In this document: piece by piece, positions 1 to 5,828 of the stretch
How positions within the stretch are numbered: position 1 is the first letter of the stretch
How the letters are laid out: every line of letters begins with the position of its first letter
Source of the DNA: Streptomyces lilacinus
GTDB taxonomy: Bacteria; Actinomycetota; Actinomycetes; Streptomycetales; Streptomycetaceae
DNA length: 9,919 nt
Direction of reading: 5' to 3'
Assembly (NCBI GenBank): GCA_000715685.1
Contig: KL569429.1
Location: 49,647-59,565 of the forward strand
Made by a program: the position numbers and the translations under genes
Notes under the pieces: generated by a model
Seen by the model: the letters and a program-made list of their open reading frames with translations, nothing else
Told to the model about the DNA's origin: nothing
The model's database searches: none

Positions 1-53
1 GTCCTCAAACGCCGGACGGGCTGGATTTCGCCCGGCCGGCGATCAAGGATCCG
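1..53. repeat. Imperfect GC-rich palindrome at window edge; probable dispersed repeat and terminator
   Basis: The core is an inverted repeat: CGCCGGACGGGC (10-21) pairs with GCCCGGCCGGCG (30-41) at 11 of 12 positions (A16 faces G35), around the 8-nt loop 22-29. The outer flanks (GTCCTCAAA on the left, ATCAAGGATC on the right) pair only partly. From memory, palindromes beginning GTCCTCAAACGCCGG or the like occur between genes in many copies in Streptomyces genomes. The element lies directly past the stop codon of the leftward DUF2470 gene, so it could terminate that transcript; there is no clear U-tract. Pairing is seen directly; the dispersed-repeat identity is recollection. Confidence 0.6.
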
Positions 54-890
54 TCAGTGACCCGCCGCCTCGAAGAGGCGGTGCATTTCCCTGCGGAGGC
101 CCACGATGTCGTGGACCGGTCGCGGGAACTCGAAGCGGGCGTCGAAGAAGTCCTCGCGCCCCGCGGGCAGGAAGCGCACCCGCAGGCCGAAGCGGTCCAG
201 GGCCACCGGCACCGCCCCGTCGTACGCCTCGTCGGCGCGCTCGCCGAGCAGGGCGCACAGGCCGCGCACCTGGTCGGCGTGGCCGGAGTGCAGGTGCTGC
301 AGCAGCTCCGCCTCGTACTCGACGAGCGGATCGGCGCAGGCCCGGGCGAAGTCCTCGGGCTCGACGCTCTCCGCGCCCCACAGGTCGTCCACGCTCATCG
401 TGCCCAGCTCCAGCCGCACCAGCATCCGGCCGGGCTCGGTCACCCCCGGGACGCACGTCAGCCAGCCGGACAGCCGGGCGCGGCCCCGGATGCGGTCGGG
501 CAGGGAGACGGGCGCCACATCCGTGAGCTCCAGGACGGCGCTCAGCTCGTCGTCCTGGGCGTGCGTGGCGGCCCGTACCGCCGGGGAATCGGCGGGCAGC
601 ACGAGGAAGACCTCGCCGTCGGGGCCGACGGTGCGCACGTCGGGCATGAGCTGGTCCGGGTAGGTGTCGCCCAGGCCGGGGATCAGCAGCACCGCGGAGC
701 ATGTACTCTGTACGAGAGTTCGTGTGCGCTCGGCTGCTGACGGCATCCGTGCGATCTCAAGTCCGCTGGGACGCGGCTGACCACGATCTGATCGGACCTC
801 CGTCACGTCGACGCCCTCGAGAGCGTCGGATCCCTTTTGGGATCCTTTCGTGCTGTCCGTGATGTGACTGGTGTTCCCCGGACGAGACAT
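54..890 (-). CDS. DUF2470 domain protein, HugZ-like haem-utilisation/split-barrel family
   Basis: This 278-residue protein has two parts. Residues about 49-185 begin PSAAERTRTLVQSTCSAVLL and resemble the FMN-binding-type split barrel of pyridoxamine-phosphate-oxidase-like and HugZ-like proteins. Residues about 190-275 match DUF2470, including LLQHLHSGHADQV and FEFPRPVHD. In HugZ-type haem-degrading proteins DUF2470 sits at the C-terminus, so a role in haem or iron handling is a family-based inference; no enzyme activity can be read from the sequence. No signal peptide or membrane segment is seen, so it is probably cytoplasmic. The start at 890 is preceded by AAGGAG (complement of 896-901) with 5-nt spacing. 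An alternative is the in-frame ATG at 744-746 (residue 49), where clear homology begins but no good Shine-Dalgarno is visible. Residues 1-70 use many codons ending in A or T (AAA, GGA, CAA, TCA, CTT), unlike the rest. An iron box lies 14 bp upstream of the start. Confidence 0.88.
   Translation of the reverse strand: MSRPGNTSHITDSTKGSQKGSDALEGVDVTEVRSDRGQPRPSGLEIARMPSAAERTRTLVQSTCSAVLLIPGLGDTYPDQLMPDVRTVGPDGEVFLVLPADSPAVRAATHAQDDELSAVLELTDVAPVSLPDRIRGRARLSGWLTCVPGVTEPGRMLVRLELGTMSVDDLWGAESVEPEDFARACADPLVEYEAELLQHLHSGHADQVRGLCALLGERADEAYDGAVPVALDRFGLRVRFLPAGREDFFDARFEFPRPVHDIVGLRREMHRLFEAAGH
828..845. other. Perfect GGATCCC-TTTT-GGGATCC hairpin
   Basis: GGATCCC (828-834) and GGGATCC (839-845) form a perfect 7-bp stem with a 4-nt loop, followed on the + strand by TTT (846-848). 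It lies within the N-terminal coding part of the DUF2470 gene if the 890 start is right, where it encodes the repetitive KGSQKGS segment, or in that gene's leader if translation starts at 746. On the + strand it lies about 100 nt before rpsD and could act as a weak terminator or leader structure. The structure is visible; any function is inference. Confidence 0.45.
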
Positions 891-904
891 GCGATCTCCT
901 TGAG

Positions 905-923
905 TAAGGTAAGCCTAACCTAA
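905..923 (-). promoter_or_regulatory. Iron box (DmdR1/IdeR/DtxR-family operator)
   Basis: Read on the minus strand the site is TTAGGTTAGGCTTACCTTA. It matches the DtxR/IdeR/DmdR1 consensus TTAGGTTAGGCTAACCTAA at 17 of 19 positions and is an imperfect 9-1-9 palindrome. Regulators of this family bind such sites with ferrous iron and usually repress. It ends 14 bp before the DUF2470 start codon and just before its Shine-Dalgarno, so any promoter would overlap the box (possible -10 hexamers TAGGTT or TAGGCT), as is usual for iron-repressed genes. It also lies 24 bp upstream of the divergent rpsD start. Binding is inferred from the match, not shown. Confidence 0.85.
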
Positions 924-947
924 CTTATCAACGGAGGTCTGGAGAAC

Positions 948-1562
948 GTGCCTAACCAGTCGCGTCCCAAGGTCAAGAAGTCTCGTGCGCTCGGCATCGC
1001 GCTGACGCCGAAGGCCGTCAAGTACTTCGAGGCCCGCCCCTACCCGCCGGGTGAGCACGGCCGTGGCCGCAAGCAGAACTCGGACTACAAGGTCCGTCTG
1101 CTCGAGAAGCAGCGTCTGCGCGCCCAGTACGACATCAGCGAGCGCCAGATGGTGCGCGCCTACGACCGTGCCAAGAAGGCCGAGGGCAAGACGGGCGAGG
1201 CGCTGGTCGTCGAGCTCGAGCGTCGCCTCGACGCCCTGGTCCTGCGTTCGGGCATCGCCCGCACCATCTACCAGGCCCGCCAGATGGTCGTCCACGGCCA
1301 CATCGAGGTCAACGGTGGCAAGGTCGACAAGCCGTCCTTCCGCGTTCGCCCGAACGACGTCGTGATGGTCCGCGAGCGCAGCCGCAGCAAGACCCTCTTC
1401 GAGACGGCCCGCGCCGGTGGCTTCGCCGCCGAGGGCGAGACCCCGCGCTACCTCCAGGTCAACCTGGGTGCGCTGGCCTTCCGCCTGGACCGCGAGCCGA
1501 ACCGCAAGGAGATCCCCGTGATTTGCGACGAGCAGCTCGTCGTCGAGTACTACGCCCGCTGA
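948..1562 (+). CDS. rpsD: 30S ribosomal protein S4 (zinc-free type)
   Basis: S4 is a primary 16S rRNA-binding protein that nucleates 30S assembly and lines the mRNA entry region. The 204-residue length is normal. The N-terminal domain carries the family hallmark [12 protein letters not shown]. The S4 RNA-binding domain is at about residues 90-155 ([20 protein letters not shown], then HIEVNGGKV), and the end QLVVEYYAR is the typical S4 C-terminus. The N-terminal region has no cysteines where zinc-binding S4 proteins have a Cys cluster, so this is the zinc-independent form. The GTG start at 948 follows GGAGG (933-937, 10-nt spacing) and a closer GGAG (941-944). The gene stands alone rather than in the rpsM-rpsK-rpoA-rplQ cluster, as is known for Streptomyces. 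The iron box lies between it and the divergent DUF2470 gene. I see no consensus promoter in the 57-bp gap, so its promoter may lie inside the 5' part of the DUF2470 reading frame. Confidence 0.98.
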   Translation: MPNQSRPKVKKSRALGIALTPKAVKYFEARPYPPGEHGRGRKQNSDYKVRLLEKQRLRAQYDISERQMVRAYDRAKKAEGKTGEALVVELERRLDALVLRSGIARTIYQARQMVVHGHIEVNGGKVDKPSFRVRPNDVVMVRERSRSKTLFETARAGGFAAEGETPRYLQVNLGALAFRLDREPNRKEIPVICDEQLVVEYYAR

Positions 1563-1590
1563 TCCGGCCGTAGGAACTCTCCTTTCGTAC

Positions 1591-1636
1591 AGCCCGCCGA
1601 CTCCGCCTGCCCTCGTGGCCGGCGGGCCGGCGGGCT
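1591..1636 (+). terminator. Candidate rpsD terminator hairpin
   Basis: AGCCCGCCG (1591-1599) is perfectly complementary to CGGCGGGCT (1628-1636), 29 bp past the rpsD stop. A second copy of CGGCGGGC at 1620-1627 could pair instead, so two alternative stems exist. There is no U-tract, which is common for Streptomyces terminators. Terminator function is inferred from position and stem strength. Confidence 0.5.
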
Positions 1637-1648
1637 CGTGCGTTTACG

Positions 1649-1678
1649 GGCCGTACGGACCGGTAATGCGGTACGGCC
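1649..1678. repeat. Inverted repeat GGCCGTAC...GTACGGCC
   Basis: Perfect 8-bp arms (1649-1656 and 1671-1678) flank a 14-bp spacer containing TAATGC. The site lies about 100 bp upstream of the DUF948 start in a region likely to hold that operon's promoter. It could be an operator or part of a bidirectional hairpin set with the neighbouring stems; the sequence does not decide. Confidence 0.4.
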
Positions 1679-1699
1679 GCGGAGGTCCGGCGCGATAAG

Positions 1700-1720
1700 G
1701 TCGGTACCCGACGTTTATTT
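1700..1720 (+). terminator. Small hairpin followed by T-rich tract before DUF948
   Basis: GTCGG (1700-1704) pairs with CCGAC (1708-1712) over a 3-nt loop, followed by GTTTATTT, a terminator- or attenuator-like layout that is AT-rich for this genome. A weak -10-like GATAAG (1694-1699) sits immediately upstream, so the stretch could instead be the promoter region of the DUF948-alaS operon. The stem is only 5 bp, so confidence is low. Confidence 0.3.
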
Positions 1721-1776
1721 CGATGAACACGGTGTCCACGCCGTTGAGCAGCGACGATTCAGCAGGGAGCGGTGCA

Positions 1777-2226
1777 GTGACCGGTGGAGAGGTGGCCGGG
1801 ATTCTCGTGGCCGTCTTCTGGGCGATCCTCGTGTCGTTCATCGCCCTGGTGCTCGTACGGCTCGCGCAGACCCTGAAGGCGGCCACCAGGCTGGTCGCCG
1901 ACATCTCCGAGCAGGCCGTGCCGCTGCTCGCCGACGCCTCCGCGACCGTCCGCACCGCCAACACCCAGCTGGCCCGCGTCGACTCGATCACCGCCGACGT
2001 CCAGGAAGTCACCGCCAACGCCTCGGCGCTGTCCTCGACCGTCTCCTCCGCCTTCGGCGGGCCCCTGGTCAAGGTCGCCGCCTTCAGCTACGGCGTGCGC
2101 CGCGCGATCGGCCGGAAGACCGAGCCCCGGGCGGACTCCCGGAGCACCGTGTACACCGGCCGGACCGTCGCAGACCCGCTTCCGTCCGCCCGGCGCGGCA
2201 GCCGTCGTACCCGTGGGAAGGGCTGA
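1777..2226 (+). CDS. DUF948 family membrane-anchored coiled-coil protein
   Basis: This 149-residue protein of unknown function matches the DUF948 family. Residues about 6-27 (VAGILVAVFWAILVSFIALVL) form one transmembrane helix. Residues about 28-100 are an amphipathic, Ala-rich helical stretch (RLAQTLKAATRLVADISEQA onward) likely to form a coiled coil. A conserved GGPLVKVAAFSYGVRRAIG block follows, then a basic disordered tail ending RRGSRRTRGKG. The GTG at 1777 is preferred because AGGGAG (1764-1769) lies 7 nt upstream and the protein then starts at the conserved helix. An in-frame ATG at 1723 lacks a Shine-Dalgarno and would add 18 residues of no clear character. The gene sits 8 bp before the DUF6167 gene and probably shares its transcript with alaS. 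I infer a structural or scaffolding role at the membrane and see no catalytic motif. Confidence 0.9.
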   Translation: MTGGEVAGILVAVFWAILVSFIALVLVRLAQTLKAATRLVADISEQAVPLLADASATVRTANTQLARVDSITADVQEVTANASALSSTVSSAFGGPLVKVAAFSYGVRRAIGRKTEPRADSRSTVYTGRTVADPLPSARRGSRRTRGKG

Positions 2227-2234
2227 TCCCGGAA

Positions 2235-2564
2235 ATGTTCCGCCGCACGTTCTGGTTCACCACCGGTGTAGCAGCCGGTGTCTGGGCCACCACCAAGGTC
2301 AACCGCAAGCTCGCCAAGCTCACCCCGGAGAGCCTGGCCCTGCAGGCGGCGGACCGCGCGGTCGTCGCCGGCCGCAAGGTCAAGCTCTTCGCCCTGGACG
2401 TGCGCGACGGCATGGCACATCGTGAAGCGGCGCTCAAGGACGCGCTCGGCCTCGCGGCCGCGCCGCCCGAGCCCGACCACCGCGCGCTTCCCGAGCAGCG
2501 GCGCCTGGTCGCTCTCGAACAGCACCACACCTACAACTCGCTCTCCCGGAAAGAGGACCACTGA
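2235..2564 (+). CDS. DUF6167 family small protein
   Basis: This 109-residue protein has no known function; I place it in the actinobacterial DUF6167 family by its N-terminus [20 protein letters not shown] and the following K-rich helix. A short hydrophobic segment at residues 6-19, flanked by basic residues, may anchor it to the membrane. Residues about 20-75 are predicted helical ([20 protein letters not shown], then [21 protein letters not shown]). The C-terminal third is P/E/R-rich and probably disordered. The ATG at 2235 lies 8 bp past the DUF948 stop; AAGGG (2218-2222) is 12 nt away, so translation may rely on coupling. The same frame is open back to 1638, but that part has no family resemblance and overlaps DUF948. 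The stop overlaps the alaS start by 1 bp (TGATG), linking its expression to alaS. Confidence 0.85.
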   Translation: MFRRTFWFTTGVAAGVWATTKVNRKLAKLTPESLALQAADRAVVAGRKVKLFALDVRDGMAHREAALKDALGLAAAPPEPDHRALPEQRRLVALEQHHTYNSLSRKEDH

Positions 2565-5233
2565 TGGAGTCGGCTGAAATCCGCAGGCGCTGGCTGCGCT
2601 TCTTCGAGGAGCGCGGGCACACCGTCGTGCCGTCGGCGTCGCTCATCGCGGACGACCCGACCCTGCTCCTGGTCCCCGCGGGCATGGTCCCCTTCAAGCC
2701 CTACTTCCTCGGCGAGGTCAAGCCGCCCTTCCCGCGCGCCACCAGCGTGCAGAAGTGCGTCCGCACCCCGGACATCGAGGAGGTCGGCAAGACCACCCGC
2801 CACGGCACGTTCTTCCAGATGTGCGGCAACTTCTCCTTCGGCGACTACTTCAAGGAAGGCGCCATCAAGTACGCCTGGGAGTTGCTGACGACTCCCGTGG
2901 CGGACGGCGGCTACGGCCTCGAGCCGGAGAAGCTCTGGATCACCGTCTACCTCGACGACGACGAGGCCGAGCGCATCTGGCGCGACGTGATCGGCGTGCC
3001 GGCCCAGCGCATCCAGCGCCTGGGCAAGAAGGAGAACTACTGGTCCATGGGCGTTCCCGGCCCCTGCGGACCGTGCTCCGAGATCAACTACGACCGCGGC
3101 CCCGAGTTCGGCATCGAGGGCGGCCCGGCCGTCAACGACGAGCGCTACGTGGAGATCTGGAACCTGGTCTTCATGCAGTACGAGCGCGGCGCCGGCGAGG
3201 GCAAGGAAGACTTCCCGATCCTCGGCGACCTGCCCAGCCAGAACATCGACACCGGCCTCGGTCTCGAGCGCCTGGCGATGATCCTGCAGGGCGTGCAGAA
3301 CATGTACGAGACCGACACCCTGCGCGTCGTCATCGACAAGGCCACCGAGCTGACCGGCGTCCGCTACGGCGCCGCCAAGAACACCGACGTCGCGCTGCGC
3401 GTGGTCGCCGACCACATGCGCACGTCCACCATGCTCATCGGCGACGGCGTCACCCCCGGCAACGAGGGCCGCGGCTACGTGCTGCGCCGCATCATGCGCC
3501 GCGCCATCCGCAACATGCGCCTGCTGGGCGCCACCGGCCCGGTCGTCGCCGAGCTGCTCGACGTCGTCATCCGCACGATGGGCCAGCAGTACCCCGAGCT
3601 GCTGACGGACCGCCAGCGCATCGAGACCGTCGCGCTCGCCGAGGAGGCCGCCTTCCTCAAGGCCCTCAAGGGTGGCACCAACATCCTCGACACCGCCGTC
3701 ACCGAGACCAAGGCCGCCGGCGGCACCGTCCTCTCCGGCGACAAGGCGTTCCTGCTCCACGACACCTGGGGCTTCCCGATCGACCTCACCCTCGAGATGG
3801 CCGCCGAGCAGGGCCTGTCCGTGGACGAGGACGGCTTCCGCCGCCTGATGAAGGAGCAGCGGGAGCGCGCCAAGGCCGACGCCAAGGCCAAGAAGACCGG
3901 TCACGCCGACCTGTCCGCCTACCGCGAGGTCGCCGACACCGCCGGCGAGACCGAGTTCACCGGCTACACCCTCACCGAGAACGAGTCGACCGTCGTCGGT
4001 CTCCTCGTCGACGGCGTGCCCTCCCCGGCCGCCTCCGAGGGCGACGAGGTCGAGGTCGTCCTCGACCGCACCCCGTTCTACGCCGAGGGCGGCGGCCAGC
4101 TCGCCGACCAGGGCCGCATCAGGCTCGACAACGGCGCCGTGATCGAGGTCCGCGACGTGCAGAAGCCCGTCCCGGGCGTCAACGTCCACAAGGGCGTCGT
4201 CCAGGTCGGAGAGGTCACCGTCGGTGCCTCCGCCTACGCCTCGATCGACGTCAGGCGCCGCCGGGCCATCGCCCGGGCCCACAGCGCCACCCACCTCACC
4301 CACCAGGCGCTGCGCGACGCCCTCGGCCCGACGGCCGCCCAGGCCGGTTCGGAGAACTCCCCGGGCCGCTTCCGCTTCGACTTCGGCTCCCCGGCGGCCG
4401 TGCCCGGCTCGGTCCTCACCGACGTCGAGCAGCGCATCAACGAGGTCCTCTCCCACGAGCTCGACGTCCACGCCGAGGTCATGAGCCTGGAGGAGGCCAA
4501 GAAGCAGGGCGCCATCGCCGAGTTCGGCGAGAAGTACGGCGAGCGCGTGCGCGTCGTGACCATCGGCGACTTCTCCAAGGAGCTGTGCGGCGGTACGCAC
4601 GTCGCCAACACCGCCCAGCTGGGTCTGGTGAAGCTGCTGGGCGAGTCCTCGATCGGTTCCGGCGTGCGCCGCGTCGAGGCCCTCGTCGGCGCCGACGCCT
4701 ACAACTTCCTCGCCAAGGAGCACACGGTCGTCGCCCAGCTCACCGAGCTGGTCAAGGGCCGCCCGGAGGAGCTGCCGGAGAAGATCTCGGGCATGCTCGC
4801 CAAGCTCAAGGACGCGGAGAAGGAGATCGAGCGCTTCCGCGCCGAGAAGGTCCTGCAGGCCGCCGCGGGCCTCGCCGAGGGCGCCAAGGACGTCCACGGC
4901 ATCGCCCTGGCCGTCGGCCGGGTGCCGGACGGCACCGGCGCCGACGACCTGCGCAAGCTCGTCCTCGATGTGCGCGGCCGCATCCAGGGCGGCCGGCCGG
5001 CCGTCGTGGCGCTGTTCACCGTGGCCAACGGCCGCCCGCTGACCGTCATCGCCACCAACGACGCCGCCCGCGAGCGCGGCCTCAAGGCCGGCGACCTGGT
5101 CCGCGCCGCGGCCAAGACGCTCGGCGGTGGCGGCGGCGGCAAGCCGGACGTCGCCCAGGGCGGCGGGCAGAACCCCGAGGCCGTCGACGAGGCCATGGCC
5201 GCCGTCGAGCGCCTCGTGGCGGAAGCGGCCTGA
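2564..5233 (+). CDS. alaS: Alanine--tRNA ligase
   Basis: AlaRS charges tRNA(Ala) with alanine using ATP and hydrolyses misacylated Ser- or Gly-tRNA(Ala). The 889 residues fit the bacterial family (E. coli about 875). The N-terminal class II catalytic domain shows motif 2 at [18 protein letters not shown] (from residue 79) and motif 3 at GLGLERLAM (231-239). The editing domain carries the zinc-binding HSATH (H573, H577) and CGGTH (C675, H679) motifs. A helical linker at about 740-790 leads to the C-Ala domain, whose glycine-rich loop begins at residue 854 ([15 protein letters not shown]). All hallmarks are intact. The ATG at 2564 overlaps the DUF6167 stop by 1 bp and has GAGG (2553-2556) 7 nt upstream. 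No T-box or other leader is possible at this spacing, so control must come from the upstream operon promoter. Long open frames on the opposite strand here are high-GC shadows. Confidence 0.99.
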   Translation: MESAEIRRRWLRFFEERGHTVVPSASLIADDPTLLLVPAGMVPFKPYFLGEVKPPFPRATSVQKCVRTPDIEEVGKTTRHGTFFQMCGNFSFGDYFKEGAIKYAWELLTTPVADGGYGLEPEKLWITVYLDDDEAERIWRDVIGVPAQRIQRLGKKENYWSMGVPGPCGPCSEINYDRGPEFGIEGGPAVNDERYVEIWNLVFMQYERGAGEGKEDFPILGDLPSQNIDTGLGLERLAMILQGVQNMYETDTLRVVIDKATELTGVRYGAAKNTDVALRVVADHMRTSTMLIGDGVTPGNEGRGYVLRRIMRRAIRNMRLLGATGPVVAELLDVVIRTMGQQYPELLTDRQRIETVALAEEAAFLKALKGGTNILDTAVTETKAAGGTVLSGDKAFLLHDTWGFPIDLTLEMAAEQGLSVDEDGFRRLMKEQRERAKADAKAKKTGHADLSAYREVADTAGETEFTGYTLTENESTVVGLLVDGVPSPAASEGDEVEVVLDRTPFYAEGGGQLADQGRIRLDNGAVIEVRDVQKPVPGVNVHKGVVQVGEVTVGASAYASIDVRRRRAIARAHSATHLTHQALRDALGPTAAQAGSENSPGRFRFDFGSPAAVPGSVLTDVEQRINEVLSHELDVHAEVMSLEEAKKQGAIAEFGEKYGERVRVVTIGDFSKELCGGTHVANTAQLGLVKLLGESSIGSGVRRVEALVGADAYNFLAKEHTVVAQLTELVKGRPEELPEKISGMLAKLKDAEKEIERFRAEKVLQAAAGLAEGAKDVHGIALAVGRVPDGTGADDLRKLVLDVRGRIQGGRPAVVALFTVANGRPLTVIATNDAARERGLKAGDLVRAAAKTLGGGGGGKPDVAQGGGQNPEAVDEAMAAVERLVAEAA

Positions 5234-5238
5234 TCACC

Positions 5239-5703
5239 GTGCGACGAGGACGACGCATCGCCGTCGACGTCGGGGACGCCCGGATCGGGGTCGCGTCGTG
5301 CGACCCCGACGGGATCCTCGCCACGCCGGTCGAGACGGTGCCCGGCCGCGACATCCCGCAGGCCCACAAGCGGCTGGTGGCGATCGTCGCGGAGTACGAG
5401 CCCATCGAGGTCGTCGTCGGCCTGCCCCGCTCCCTCAAGGGGGGAGAGGGGCCGGCCGCGGCCAAGGTGCGCACGTTCGCCAAGGAGATGGCCCGGCGCG
5501 TCGCGCCGGTGCCGGTCCGGCTGGTCGACGAGCGGATGACGACCGTCACGGCCGCCCAGGGGCTGCGCGCCTCCGGCGTCAGCTCCAAGAAGGGGCGCTC
5601 CGTGGTGGACCAGGCGGCCGCCGTGGTGATCCTTCAGAATGCCCTGGAGATCGAGAAGGTCTCCGGGCGTCCGCCGGGCGAGGCCGTCGAAGTGGTCATC
5701 TGA
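5239..5703 (+). CDS. ruvX: Putative pre-16S rRNA nuclease RuvX/YqgF, RNase H-like
   Basis: The YqgF/RuvX family has an RNase H-like (RuvC-type) fold and is implicated in 16S rRNA 5'-end maturation. This 154-residue protein has the expected acidic residues: D10 in AVDVGDARIGVAS, E98 in RLVDERMTT, and D124 in DQAAAVVIL. The family motif VVGLPRSLKGGEG is at 59-71. The GTG at 5239, 5 nt after the alaS stop, is chosen because the conserved strand starts directly after it. The Shine-Dalgarno is weak (GGAAG at 5221-5225), suggesting translational coupling to alaS. An in-frame CTG at 5230 would add three residues. Placement after alaS fits a translation and ribosome-maturation operon. Confidence 0.96.
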   Translation: MRRGRRIAVDVGDARIGVASCDPDGILATPVETVPGRDIPQAHKRLVAIVAEYEPIEVVVGLPRSLKGGEGPAAAKVRTFAKEMARRVAPVPVRLVDERMTTVTAAQGLRASGVSSKKGRSVVDQAAAVVILQNALEIEKVSGRPPGEAVEVVI

Positions 5704-5828
5704 TCGCAATACGGTAACGTTCCGCGCGACATGGCAGCTGTTCGAATGTCTTCAGGGCAGGACCAGACGTCGGACACGTGCGCTCGCCGAGCGCCCAACG
5801 GCTGCCGCTGTGCGGCTCTAGGGGATAG
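5704..5828 (+). promoter_or_regulatory. ruvX-mltG intergenic region, possible mltG promoter or leader
   Basis: This 125-bp gap is less GC-rich than its neighbours and holds no gene I can support. It contains the palindrome GCGCTCGCCGAGCGC (5780-5794) and a small GCCGC-TGT-GCGGC hairpin (5804-5816) just before the mltG Shine-Dalgarno AGGGGA (5820-5825). No clear -35/-10 pair is visible. The gap suggests mltG has its own promoter or at least a processed leader; this is inference. Confidence 0.3.

Noticed and set aside
891..947. Zur (zinc) operator controlling the zinc-free rpsD
   Set aside because: The palindrome present matches the DtxR/IdeR iron box, not the AT-rich Zur consensus.
1723..1776. 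ATG at 1723 as the DUF948 start
   Set aside because: No Shine-Dalgarno upstream, and the conserved protein start follows the GTG at 1777 with AGGGAG 7 nt before it.
1638..2234. Upstream extension of the DUF6167 reading frame
   Set aside because: The extension overlaps DUF948 in another frame, is R-rich shadow sequence, and the family N-terminus (MFRRTFWF) begins at 2235.
2227..2563. T-box riboswitch or leader controlling alaS
   Set aside because: alaS overlaps the preceding gene by 1 bp, so there is no untranslated space for a leader.
2531..4897. Very long open frames antisense to alaS, and others antisense to mltG and aroE-aroC
   Set aside because: They are compositionally biased (L/G/D/V/A-rich) and mirror the high-GC third positions of the sense genes; no family resemblance or ribosome binding site. 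Typical Streptomyces shadow frames.
5780..5794. Palindrome GCGCTCGCCGAGCGC as a transcription-factor operator
   Set aside because: Short GC palindromes are expected by chance in this composition; no known motif matched and no clear promoter nearby.
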